Shown one piece after another: positions 46,130 to 54,147 of a stretch of 64,000 bases of DNA. The stretch is from Gaoshiqia hydrogeniformans (GTDB lineage Bacteria; Bacteroidota; Bacteroidia; Bacteroidales; Prolixibacteraceae): assembly GCF_049347105.1 (NCBI RefSeq), contig NZ_CP186334.1, positions 5,518,001-5,582,000 of the forward strand, read 5' to 3'. The notes under the pieces are model-generated. The model was not told the origin of the DNA. It saw nothing but the letters and a program-made list of their open reading frames with translations, and did no database searches. The position numbers and the translations under genes were made by a program. Numbering within the stretch: position 1 is the first letter of the stretch; each line of letters starts with the position of its first letter.

Positions 46130-47746
46130 ATGAAAAATATAATCAAATACATCATTTTTCCGGCGCTTGCAGGTTTACTGGTTTCCTGCCATGATATTGA
46201 TGTGCCGATCACGACACAGATGACCCCCGATGTCTTTCCGCAAAACGAAGAACAATACGCCCAGACCGCCGGCGCTGTTTATTCCGTTTTCAGGGGAGAA
46301 TATGCGCACTCTTTTTTCTTCATGAGCACCATCAGCACGGATGAAGGAATTCTTCCGGCCAGGGGCGGAAACTGGTACGATAACCAAGGCTATCTGAAGA
46401 TGCATTATCATACCTGGGATAAAGACCATGGCGCAACCAATTACCTTTGGTACATGATGGAAAAAACCATTGGGGTAAACAATCAGGCCCACTATATCCT
46501 CAAAAACGTCATGCCCGAAGGCTCAAACAAAAACACGACTTTGGCCGAACTTCGGACCATGCGGGCCATCACCTATTTTATCCTGATGGATTTTTACGGC
46601 AACGTTCCGCTGGACACCCTCTACGGCGATTTTGAGCCGCGAACAAACACGCCGCGTGCCCAGGTTTTTGAGTTCATCGAAAGCGAGCTGAAAAAAGCCA
46701 TTCCCAACCTGAGCGAGGAAACAGGAGAGGCCACTTACGGGCGTCCGACCAAATGGACTGCCTATGCTTTACTGGCCAAAATGTACCTGAACGCCGAATA
46801 TTACACCGGAACGGCCCGCTGGAACGATTGTATTGCTGCCTGCGACGCTGTAATCAGCTCCGGGAAATTTGCGATCGAACCTCGCAGTTCGTACCTGCAA
46901 ATGTTCTACCCGGACAACGGTCCTCAAATGAAAGAATTCATTTTTGCCGTTCCGTTTGATCCCTCGGCCACAGCCTACCCGGGGACAAACGGACAGATGT
47001 ACCGAGCCCGCTACGACGTACCGCGTTCGCTTCAGGCTAAATTCGAACTGCCATTCCGGCCGAGCGCGCCAATGAGTACCCTGCCCGAATTTTACGCCAT
47101 TTTTGATGATGCGGGCGATATCCGCAACGATCAATGGCTGACCGGACCTCAGTATATGAAAGATGGTGTAACCCCGGTTATGGTGACTACGACAAAAAAA
47201 GGATATGACCAATTTTATACAGGCGATGATGGCGGTGATCCCTATACCTACCATGTTACTTTATCTCCTGATATCGTTTTACGTCAGAATGAGGCCTTGT
47301 TTGACTGCGGAAACGATGAGATTGCCTGGAATATGGGTTATCGCAACATCAAATTCTATCCCGATAAAACATCAACAAACCGGAATCAAAACAACGACGT
47401 TCCTTACCTGCGTTATTCAGATGTTATCCTGATGAAGGCAGAGGCGATCCTGCGCGGCGGAGCACCAACACTGGGACACACTGCCTTGTCGTTGGTCAAC
47501 ATGGTACGTGAAAAACGTTCCACTTCGCCGGCATGGACAAACGTTACACTCGAAGATCTTTACAACGAACGGGGCCGTGAGTTTGTGTATGAATGCTGGC
47601 GCCGGAACGATATGATCCGTTTTGGCAAGTTCGAAGGAACGTGGGGCTTTAAAACCAATAACGACACGTACCGCCGGATTTTACCAATACCGACCGACGC
47701 GATGAAATTAAATTCGTTGCTGGTTCAGAACCCGGGTTATAACTAA
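46130..47746 (+). CDS. SusD/RagB-family glycan-binding lipoprotein
   Basis: 538 residues with a lipoprotein signal (ALAGLLVSC), the N-terminal SusD-like helices (LAELRTMRAITYFILMDFYG), and the C-terminal RagB domain ending in YRRILPIPTDAMKLNSLLVQ. It lies 19 bases after susC and forms the lid over the transporter on the cell surface. No intact glycoside hydrolase gene follows; only a GH92 remnant, so the locus may have lost its enzyme. Confidence 0.95.
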   Translation: MKNIIKYIIFPALAGLLVSCHDIDVPITTQMTPDVFPQNEEQYAQTAGAVYSVFRGEYAHSFFFMSTISTDEGILPARGGNWYDNQGYLKMHYHTWDKDHGATNYLWYMMEKTIGVNNQAHYILKNVMPEGSNKNTTLAELRTMRAITYFILMDFYGNVPLDTLYGDFEPRTNTPRAQVFEFIESELKKAIPNLSEETGEATYGRPTKWTAYALLAKMYLNAEYYTGTARWNDCIAACDAVISSGKFAIEPRSSYLQMFYPDNGPQMKEFIFAVPFDPSATAYPGTNGQMYRARYDVPRSLQAKFELPFRPSAPMSTLPEFYAIFDDAGDIRNDQWLTGPQYMKDGVTPVMVTTTKKGYDQFYTGDDGGDPYTYHVTLSPDIVLRQNEALFDCGNDEIAWNMGYRNIKFYPDKTSTNRNQNNDVPYLRYSDVILMKAEAILRGGAPTLGHTALSLVNMVREKRSTSPAWTNVTLEDLYNERGREFVYECWRRNDMIRFGKFEGTWGFKTNNDTYRRILPIPTDAMKLNSLLVQNPGYN

Positions 47747-47762
47747 AAATAAAGTTAAGAAA

Positions 47763-47899
47763 GAGGCTGTCTGAAAAAAGTACTGGGTTCTCTGTATCCG
47801 TCACCCTGAATTTATTTCAGGGTCTGACGATCAGGGTATTGAGATCCCGAAACAAGTTGGGGATGACTGGCCCGGACCTTTTCAGACAGTCTCTTTTTT
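47763..47899 (+). terminator. Terminator-like outer stem containing nested REP-like palindromes
   Basis: GAGGCTGTCTGAAAA at 47764 and TTTTCAGACAGTCTC at 47879 can pair almost completely and run into seven T. The loop of about 100 bases holds two more palindromes: CCCTGAATTTATTTCAGGG and ATCCCGAAACAAGTTGGGGAT. The outer stem looks like the terminator of the susCD transcript, with a dispersed repeat inserted in its loop. Confidence 0.6.
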
Positions 47900-47928
47900 T
47901 ATCTCCGGGAACAGCGTATCTTTCCCGT

Positions 47929-48204
47929 TCTCAACCCTCCATTCAAACAGCTTTTATTTTTAATTACCACAACCAAGCCCGGCAAACGCAACGCTGGTCG
48001 CGCGAGGTGGTCGAATCGGTATACGAAGGACTTAGCCCGCAACGGGGATACAACGGCGACGAAGACCAGGGACTGATGAGCTCACTTTCGGTTTTAATGA
48101 AAACGGGGCCTTTCTCCATGACGTGCGGATGTTCAACCGAGCCGGTTTACGAAATCGGAAGCCCGGTATTCGACCGGATGACTATTCGCCTGAACCCGGA
48201 TTAG
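47929..48204 (+). pseudogene. GH92 alpha-mannosidase remnant (C-terminal fragment)
   Basis: About 91 codons. The encoded segments TAFIFNYHNQARQTQRWSRE, YNGDEDQGLMSSLSVLM and STEPVYEIGSPVFDRMTIRL match the end of the GH92 catalytic domain, which trims alpha-mannosides. No catalytic N-terminal part exists upstream; the sequence before 47929 is the susD terminator. The frame has a stop after NPD, earlier than the usual end of the family. It is a decayed enzyme gene of the susCD locus, suggesting that the original target contained mannose. Confidence 0.75.
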
Positions 48205-48258
48205 TATCCCGGAAATACTTGATACGAATCCATTCCTTTCATCATTCGGTCATTTGAT

Positions 48259-48266
48259 TATCTTTG
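48259..48266 (+). promoter_or_regulatory. Putative -7 element for the ABC-F gene
   Basis: TATCTTTG fits TAnnTTTG and lies 27 bases before the ATG at 48294. Confidence 0.6.
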
Positions 48267-48293
48267 CCGGCTGATTTTTAAAACAAAAGAACG

Positions 48294-49937
48294 ATGATTT
48301 CAGTTGACGGCCTGGCGGTAGAGTTTAGCGGGAGCACGCTTTTTAAGAATATCAATTTTGTAGTGAATGAGAAGGACCGCATTGCGCTGATGGGTAAAAA
48401 CGGCGCCGGGAAATCAACCTTGCTGAAAATTCTGGCCGGCGTACAAACACCAACAAGCGGAAAAATATCGGCCCCGAAAGATGCCGTCATTGCCTACCTG
48501 CCTCAATACCTGATGGCCGAGAGCAAGCGCACCCTGTTCGAAGAAGCCTCGCAGGCGTTTGCCAGGGTGTTGAATATGCAGAGCAAACTGGATGAACTGA
48601 ATCACGAATTGACGGTGCGCACCGATTACGAATCAGACGCATACAGCGCCATCATTGAGCAGGTGTCGGAACTCAGCGAAAAGCTGTACAGCCAGGGTGA
48701 AATTAATTTCGACGCCGAAGTGGAAAAAATCCTATTGGGACTTGGCTTCGAACGCAGCGATTTTAACCGCCCCAGCAACGATTTCAGCGGGGGCTGGCGC
48801 ATGCGGATTGAACTGGCCAAAATCCTGCTTCAAAGCCCCGACCTCATCCTGCTCGACGAACCGACCAACCACCTCGACATCGAATCGGTACAGTGGCTCG
48901 AAGATTTTCTGGTGAACAATGCCAAAGCGGTGATTGTCATTTCGCATGACCGCCGTTTTGTCGACAACATCACCACCCGTACCATTGAGGTGACGATGGG
49001 CCGCATATACGATTATAAAATCAACTACACCAAATACCTGGAACTACGGCGCGAACGCCGCGAACAACAGCAAAAAGCGTACGACGAGCAGCAAAAAATG
49101 ATTGCCGAGACGAAAGAATTTATCGAACGTTTCAAAGGTACCTACTCAAAAACCCTGCAAGTGCAGTTGCGCGTGAAAATGCTGGAAAAACTTCAGCTCC
49201 TGGAAGTGGACGAAGTAGACACATCGCACCTGCGGCTGAGGTTTCCGCCGTCGCCACGCTCGGGCAATTTCCCGGTGATTGCCGAAAATGTGTCGAAAAG
49301 TTATGACAATCACCTGGTATTTGAAGGCGCGTCGTTCAGCATTGAGCGAGGCGAGAAAGTGGCATTCGTTGGTAAAAACGGTGAAGGAAAATCGACGCTC
49401 GTCAAGGCTATGATGAAAGAAATAGAACACGGCGGCAAACTATCGCTCGGGCACAATACCCTGATCGGTTATTTTGCACAAAACGAAGCCTCCCTGCTCG
49501 ACGAAAGCCTTACCGTTTTTCAAACCATCGACGATGTAGCCAAAGGCGATATCCGCACAAAAATCAAGGATATTCTGGGCGCTTTTATGTTTGGTGGCGA
49601 AGACTGGGACAAAAAAGTGAGCGTACTTTCCGGGGGCGAACGCACCCGCCTGGCCATGATCAAACTGCTGCTTGAACCGGTCAACCTGCTTATCCTCGAC
49701 GAGCCCACCAATCATCTCGACATGCGCACCAAAGACATCTTGAAACAAGCTTTGCTTGAATTCGACGGCACGCTGATCCTCGTGTCGCACGACCGCGATT
49801 TTCTCGACGGGATGGTAACCAAGATCTATGAGTTTGGCAACCAGCGGGTAAAAGAACACCTCGAAGGCATCACCGAATTCCTTCAACGTAAAAAAATGGA
49901 ACACCTGAATGAACTGGAAATAAAGAGCCGGAAATAG
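48294..49937 (+). CDS. ABC-F family ATPase
   Basis: 547 residues with two ABC domains and no membrane segments. First domain: MGKNGAGKSTLLKILAG, FSGGWRMRIELAKILL, LILLDEPTNHLDIE. Second: GKNGEGKSTLVKAMM, LSGGERTRLAMIKLLL, LLILDEPTNHLDM. A charged linker with the P-site tRNA-interaction motif lies between them (RERREQQQKAYDEQQKMIAE). ABC-F proteins act on the ribosome, in translation regulation or antibiotic protection; which one cannot be read from sequence alone. It is the last core gene before the accessory island. Confidence 0.93.
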   Translation: MISVDGLAVEFSGSTLFKNINFVVNEKDRIALMGKNGAGKSTLLKILAGVQTPTSGKISAPKDAVIAYLPQYLMAESKRTLFEEASQAFARVLNMQSKLDELNHELTVRTDYESDAYSAIIEQVSELSEKLYSQGEINFDAEVEKILLGLGFERSDFNRPSNDFSGGWRMRIELAKILLQSPDLILLDEPTNHLDIESVQWLEDFLVNNAKAVIVISHDRRFVDNITTRTIEVTMGRIYDYKINYTKYLELRRERREQQQKAYDEQQKMIAETKEFIERFKGTYSKTLQVQLRVKMLEKLQLLEVDEVDTSHLRLRFPPSPRSGNFPVIAENVSKSYDNHLVFEGASFSIERGEKVAFVGKNGEGKSTLVKAMMKEIEHGGKLSLGHNTLIGYFAQNEASLLDESLTVFQTIDDVAKGDIRTKIKDILGAFMFGGEDWDKKVSVLSGGERTRLAMIKLLLEPVNLLILDEPTNHLDMRTKDILKQALLEFDGTLILVSHDRDFLDGMVTKIYEFGNQRVKEHLEGITEFLQRKKMEHLNELEIKSRK

Positions 49938-50734
49938 AAGCGAAGTCCGTAGAAGAAAGAAATTTCGGCTCACCGCTTCGCGGGTGCTCCTTCCCGAATC
50001 AAGTTTGAGACAAGCTCTTGGCAGGAAGAGAAAAAACCTGCATTCAGACCGTTGCCGGTTGTTGTGCTGCGGGGTGGCGTGGTTTTTAACCGCGCATTCG
50101 CTCATCGCCGGTTAAAAACCGGACACCCGGGTCGGAACGGCCTGCCCACCCCTTTTCAAAGCTTGTTCTTCTGTACAAAATCCCGGTGGGCTAACTGTCA
50201 GACACAAAACCTGACCGGCGAGGCAAATTATCAGGATATGATTAACCGTCAACCGGAAATCCCGGAGGGATTAAATACGGGTAGCCCCGGGTGATCCGGG
50301 AACAAATGTTTCATACGCCGCAAAGAGATGTGGTTTTGATTACGGGGAGACCGGCCGGGGTTGTTTTTTTACCAACGGGAATACCGTTTGCCAACGGTTC
50401 GCCGTTACCGCAGCTCCCAACTGAGTAAACAAACCGGTTCCCCCGCTGCGCTTAAAAAAAATGTTTCTCTGTACAAAAGCAGGCCGCAGTGTGTTATGTC
50501 CTTCCGGACCGGATTTACTTTTTTGTCTTAACACAAAAAAGCAAACAAAAAAAGTCAAGGCTGACGGTGATTTTGAAGGAAAACTACGGGTTGAGAATGC
50601 CACACGGCCCAACTCGTCGTTCCTCCTCAAACAGGGCCGCTTACCAGTCCCTGCCCCGATTCCCTTCCCTTATTTCCAGTTTCAAAATCGCCGTAGGCCA
50701 TAGCCAGGCGACAGGTCATCAATGAAGCGCCGTC

Positions 50735-50755
50735 ATGCTGAACTTGTTTCAGCAT
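50735..50755. repeat. REP-like palindrome
   Basis: ATGCTGAA, a loop of five bases and TTCAGCAT form a stem embedded in CGTCATGCTGAACTTG, a type of palindromic repeat dispersed in Bacteroidota. A variant of the same layout (CGTCACCCTGAA ... TTCAGGGTCTGACG) lies at 47799 behind susD. Confidence 0.65.
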
Positions 50756-50801
50756 CTGTTGACCGGCGCACCCCCGGTGCAAGGTGCGTGATGCCAGACC
50801 A

Positions 50802-50925
50802 ATTTTCCGGAAAATCCGTTTCAATTATGCGGAAAATACAATCCGATTATGCGGAAAATTCAATTGTAATATGCGGAAAACACAATTGGGTTTTCCGCGA
50901 AACAGAATTGGATCATCAGGATATT
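50802..50925. repeat. 22-bp degenerate tandem repeat, about five units
   Basis: The core TATGCGGAAAA recurs with an exact 22-bp spacing; the GG of successive units lies at 50809, 50831, 50853, 50875 and about 50897. Between the cores sits CAATTC/CAATCC/CAATTG. The first and last units are the most diverged. The unit is contiguous rather than separated by unique spacers. Confidence 0.85.
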
Positions 50926-51357
50926 CCGAAAATCCTCCGCTGGCTGGTTCTCCCGCGGGCAGGCATTTATTAACCGGCGGTTCGGAAACCGCTGCACCCG
51001 CAGCGGGATGACACCCATTTACCAACTGTTTTTAAATTGATTCCAAATTAGCCAATCAGTAAAATTTATTACGTCAAGTTTTGTAAATTGGGGAGCGAAA
51101 CCGGAAAATTCCGGCCGGTTGGTTGATTTGAAGCGTAAGGAAAAAACAACATAAACCCTTACCGGCGATGTTGAAGAAGAAAAACAGGGGCAAGGACGTT
51201 TTATGTTCCAAATTTTTCATTGCCGGATGGAAAAAACCCGATTGATGGTTTGATGTGAGTGAGGGACGTATAACGATACTTTCCGGATTTGGAAGAATAT
51301 CTTTCACTTTCCATCCGACAAAACGGAAATATATGTACCTGGTAAATATAGACAAAC

Positions 51358-51372
51358 GTTAGCCACAATTGT
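51358..51372 (+). repeat. Left inverted repeat of the TIR-like gene unit
   Basis: GTTAGCCACAATTGT ends six bases before the ATG of the TIR-like gene. Its inverted partner (13 of 15 match) begins at 53113, directly after the stop codon of the same gene. Confidence 0.7.
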
Positions 51373-51725
51373 AAAAGAATGAAGAAAACAGCTGATTATA
51401 TAAATGATTTAGAAGACTTTAAGAATCTTCTCTCACATTGGGAATATGGTAGTCCAACACATGAGACAAGAACGCAAATCAATAAAAAACTCAGAAATGT
51501 AAGAAATTTAATTTCCAGAACGGGTTCTTTAAAGACTTATACTATTTCCCCTCCACCAGCGATTGGAGGAATGATTATGAAAAATGTTGACCCATTTACA
51601 TTAATTTTTGACCCACCATATGGACAATCAATAATTCCACCGTTAATTGACATGATTGATGAAGCGATTGGATATATCGAGACGAACGAAGATTTTGACC
51701 CAAATCCCAAAATTCCAAAGACTAA

Positions 51726-52646
51726 GAGACTGTTTTGATTTTAAATTTAAAAAATATTATAGCGCAATTAACACCAAGGTGTTTATAATTAAAAAATTGG
51801 TTATCAGCTAACTATATCAGGTTAGATTTTCTTTGCACTAAAATAACGACAAATTAGTGTACGATGAAAATTTACCCAAGTGATTTAACCGATAACCAGT
51901 GGCAAGTTATAAAAGATTTGTTTGAACAAGAGCGAAAAAGAAAACATAGTTTACGATCAATTGTGAATGCAATTTTGTACATAACCAAATCCGGTTGCCA
52001 ATGGCGGATGCTCCCCAACGACTTTGCGCCATGGCAGACAGTTTATTATTACTTCAGACAGTGGAAGTTAAACGGGCTTTTGGAGGAATTGCATGATTAT
52101 CTTGTCGAAAAGGTCAGGGTGCAAAAAGGCAGAAACCCTGTTCCATCTGTTGGCATAATTGACAGTCAATCCGTTAAAACAGTCAATGTTTGTCAAGACG
52201 AGATTGGGTATGATGGCGGCAAAAAGATTAAGGGCAGAAAAAGGCACATTGTTGTTGATACCCTTGGCTTACTACTGGCCATTGTAGTCCATTCAGCAAC
52301 GCCACATGACAGCAAGGCCGCAGAACTTGTATTTAAAATCCTTAAAAATAAATACATAAAAGGGATCGTAAAAATATTTGCCGATGGCGGTTATCGGGGG
52401 GAATTAATAGAGACAGCCAGGATAAAATTTGGTTGGGCCCTCGAAATTGTCAAAAGAAATGAAGCCCACAAATTCAAAATCCTGCCTAAAAGATGGATTG
52501 TTGAAAGAACATTTGCCTGGATTTCATTTCAACGACGGACCTCGAAAGACTATGAAAGGTTGACCGAAACAAGTGCAGCCTTTGTCCAATTATCAATGAT
52601 AAGATTGATGCTTAACAAATTTTGACAATGATTTCAAAACAGTCTC
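51726..52646. mobile_element. IS5-family (IS1031-like) insertion sequence
   Basis: A 921-bp element with terminal inverted repeats GAGACTGTTTTGATTT (left) and GAGACTGTTTTGAAAT (read inwards from the right), flanked by the 3-bp duplication TAA at 51723-51725 and 52647-52649. Size and a TNA duplication fit the IS1031 group. It carries one intact transposase gene in the same direction as the gene it interrupts. The target is the TIR-like gene. Confidence 0.93.
51864..52625 (+). CDS. IS5-family transposase
   Basis: 253 residues, single frame. The N-terminal DUF4096-type domain is MKIYPSDLTDNQWQVIKDLF with GCQWRMLPNDFAPWQTVYYY; the DDE residues are Asp in GIIDSQSVKT, Asp in IFADGGYRGE and Glu in IVERTFAWISFQRR. 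It appears intact, so the element may still be active. No frameshift is needed for expression. Confidence 0.95.
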   Translation: MKIYPSDLTDNQWQVIKDLFEQERKRKHSLRSIVNAILYITKSGCQWRMLPNDFAPWQTVYYYFRQWKLNGLLEELHDYLVEKVRVQKGRNPVPSVGIIDSQSVKTVNVCQDEIGYDGGKKIKGRKRHIVVDTLGLLLAIVVHSATPHDSKAAELVFKILKNKYIKGIVKIFADGGYRGELIETARIKFGWALEIVKRNEAHKFKILPKRWIVERTFAWISFQRRTSKDYERLTETSAAFVQLSMIRLMLNKF

Positions 52647-53112
52647 TAATACGCAAAATGAAATTTCAAATAGGATTTTTTTAGTTCACGGTCATGACAA
52701 AGAACTAAAAGAAACAACAGCAAGATTCTTAGAGAAAATCGGCTTGAAACCAATAATTCTACACGAACAGTCAAGCAAAGGATTAACAATCATTGAAAAA
52801 TTCGAAGAATACTCAGATGTTGCTTTCGCTGTTGTCTTATTGACTCCAGACGATTTCGGATGTGCATCTGAAGAAAAACAAAATTTACAAAAGAGAGCAA
52901 GACAAAATGTAATATTTGAATTAGGTTACTTCATAGGAAAATTAGGTCGAAAGAATGTAGTTGGACTTGTTAAAGACAATATAGAGATTCCGTCAGATTA
53001 CACAGGAGTAATTTATATTGGTGTTGACAATAGTGATGGATGGAAAATGATTTTATCAAAAGAAATTAAAGCCGCAGGATTAAAAATTGACTTAAACAAA
53101 ATATTTGAATAA

Positions 53113-53127
53113 ACAACTGTGGCTAAT
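53113..53127 (-). repeat. Right inverted repeat of the TIR-like gene unit
   Basis: ACAACTGTGGCTAAT starts at the base after the TAA stop of the TIR-like gene and is the inverted counterpart of 51358-51372. Confidence 0.7.
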
Positions 53128-53178
53128 AAATAGGAACATGAGCGGCGTGCAGCGCCCAGCGATTGTTCCCGGTTGAAC
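53128..53178 (+). other. Imperfect hairpin resembling an integron attC-type site
   Basis: Following the repeat GTGGCTAAT come a short spacer, GGAACA, an internal loop, GGCG-TGCAG-CGCC, another internal loop, TGTTCC, and then GTTGAAC. The order R''-L''-loop-L'-R' with GTTGAAC fitting the GTTRRRY core resembles an attC site. R'' (GGCTAAT) departs from the RYYYAAC consensus. This is a structural resemblance only; an ordinary hairpin is equally possible. Confidence 0.35.
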
Positions 53179-53945
53179 TACACCCGCCGGGCTGAGGGCT
53201 ATGCACTTATTGAAGGTTTTTATTGGATTTCACAGATAGAATGGGCAGGAAAGAGCCCGCCGTTCATTGACATGTTGCAGGTTTTTGTGCTTTTCAGTTC
53301 AGTTTGCATCAGCGAGGTGATGTTTAAGCCCTGCTTTTTTTGCGTTTTTGCCGGTATGGGGGCATACCTCTCCCGGATACGCCGGGAGCGTAACGTGATT
53401 TAGTGATTATGACGAATAGATCAGCGTGAGCACCACCCGTTGTTTCAAAAGCGTTGGCGCGGTAAAAAGCTCTTTAAGCTCCTGTTGGTTCAGGATGACC
53501 GGCAGTTTGGTATTTCCTTTCAGCGAAGGCAGGGCAATGGCATTTTTGTTCATCCCCGGCAAGCGGTAATAGTAGCGCAGCCCGTACACCATGTGTTTAA
53601 AACTGCTGCGCGAAGGCGAGCGGGGATCGCGGGCCAAAGCTGCAGGTACTCGTTGATCTCTTCGGGATCGATCTGTTCGGGAAGCTTCCCGAAACGGACC
53701 ACAAACAGGGCGATGCGGCGGATGTAATTATTTAACGTACTTTTGCTTTGTCCGCGCAAAGTAACCTGTTGCTCCAGCTTGCGGACCACTTTTTCAAACT
53801 CAGGAACAAGCACAACAGCCTGCTCAACGATAGTTAAACCCGATTTCTTTCTCATATTCAGAAATTTTAATGGTTAAAAATTCCGGAGTATAGGAAGAAT
53901 CGGGTACTTTTAAAACACTACCCGCGTAGGCGGGTTTAGTTCAAC
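53172..53945. mobile_element. Internally deleted element with 17-bp inverted ends and an integrase remnant
   Basis: GTTGAACTACACCCGCC at the left and its inverse GGCGGGTTTAGTTCAAC at the right (16 of 17 match) enclose 774 bp. Inside are a frameshifted tyrosine-recombinase fragment on the minus strand and, at 53173-53400, a stretch with no recognisable gene; a 76-codon open frame there is not supported by any family. In this phylum similar recombinase genes often accompany IS91-type transposases, so it may be the shell of such an element; that identity is an inference. Confidence 0.5.
53407..53855 (-). pseudogene. Tyrosine-type recombinase/integrase, frameshifted and truncated
   Basis: The N-terminal part (MRKKSGLTIVEQAVVLVPEF, RGQSKSTLNNYIRRIALFVV) is a SAM-like core-binding domain. 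After EEINEYLQ, near 53635, the frame shifts; the other frame continues as LARDPRSPSRSSFKHMVYGL and KLPVILNQQELKELF, then stops after LTLIYSS where the catalytic domain should begin. Arg, His and Tyr catalytic residues are missing. One base was probably lost and the rest deleted. It cannot act as a recombinase. Confidence 0.82.
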
Positions 53946-54123
53946 AAATTGCAAATTGCATTGCGGTGCAGTGGTGTGCGTTGTCTCTGCTCCTTTCTTG
54001 ACCGTCATGTCCTGGCGGACACTGACGCTCTTCGAAATCCGCAACGACAACTTGCAAGTGACCGTTGTACCCCATTTTAAAAAGACGTCATACCATTGAT
54101 AAGGCATGTTGAACGAAAATGAT

Positions 54124-54131
54124 TAAATTTG
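54124..54131 (+). promoter_or_regulatory. Putative -7 element for the restriction-modification operon
   Basis: TAAATTTG fits TAnnTTTG and lies 17 bases before the methylase ATG. It is downstream of a third GTTGAAC at 54108, so the operon carries its own promoter. Confidence 0.5.
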
Positions 54132-54147
54132 TAAAAAAAAGGATTAC

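Larger units (their letters stand above)
49938..51357. other. 1.4-kb intergenic region, no convincing gene
   Basis: Open frames here are short and show no family. What can be seen: a perfect 11-bp inverted repeat (GGTTTTTAACC / GGTTAAAAACC) at 50081-50120 without a T run, an A-rich low-complexity stretch at 50510-50550, a REP-like palindrome at 50735 and a 22-bp tandem repeat at 50802. Composition falls to AT-rich after 51000, at the edge of the TIR-like gene. It looks like a site of past insertions rather than a gene. Confidence 0.6.
51379..53112 (+). pseudogene. TIR-like nucleotide-binding/effector gene interrupted by an IS5-family element
   Basis: Bases 51379-51725 joined to 52650-53112, removing the IS and one TAA, give an uninterrupted 269-residue frame. 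Residues 1-120 are a helical N-terminal region I do not recognise. Residues 125-269 match the TIR-like family PF10137: IFLVHGHDKELKE, ILHEQSSKGLTIIEKFEE, AVVLLTPDDFG, RARQNVIFELGYFIGKLGR and LPSDYTG-type ending (IPSDYTGVIYI). Glu206 in the FELG motif is a candidate NAD-cleaving residue. TIR proteins of bacteria are frequently anti-phage NADases. The codons are AT-rich, unlike the core genes. As it stands only a 119-residue truncated product could be made. Confidence 0.88.

Noticed and set aside
49440..50105. 221-codon frame opposite the ABC-F gene
   Set aside because: Most of it is antisense to the second ATPase domain; the rest is intergenic and shows no family.
50461..50725. Short Lys-rich frames in the 1.4-kb gap
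   Set aside because: They come from an A-rich dispersed sequence, occur in two overlapping frames and have no start signal.
50802..50925. Possible CRISPR array
   Set aside because: Units are contiguous at 22 bp with no unique spacers, and no cas genes are present.
53173..53403. 76-codon frame at the left part of the integrase-bearing element
   Set aside because: No domain is visible and it begins inside the element's inverted repeat; treated as non-coding element sequence.
53910..54107. 65-codon minus-strand frame after the integrase remnant
   Set aside because: It reads through the inverted repeat and has no family resemblance.
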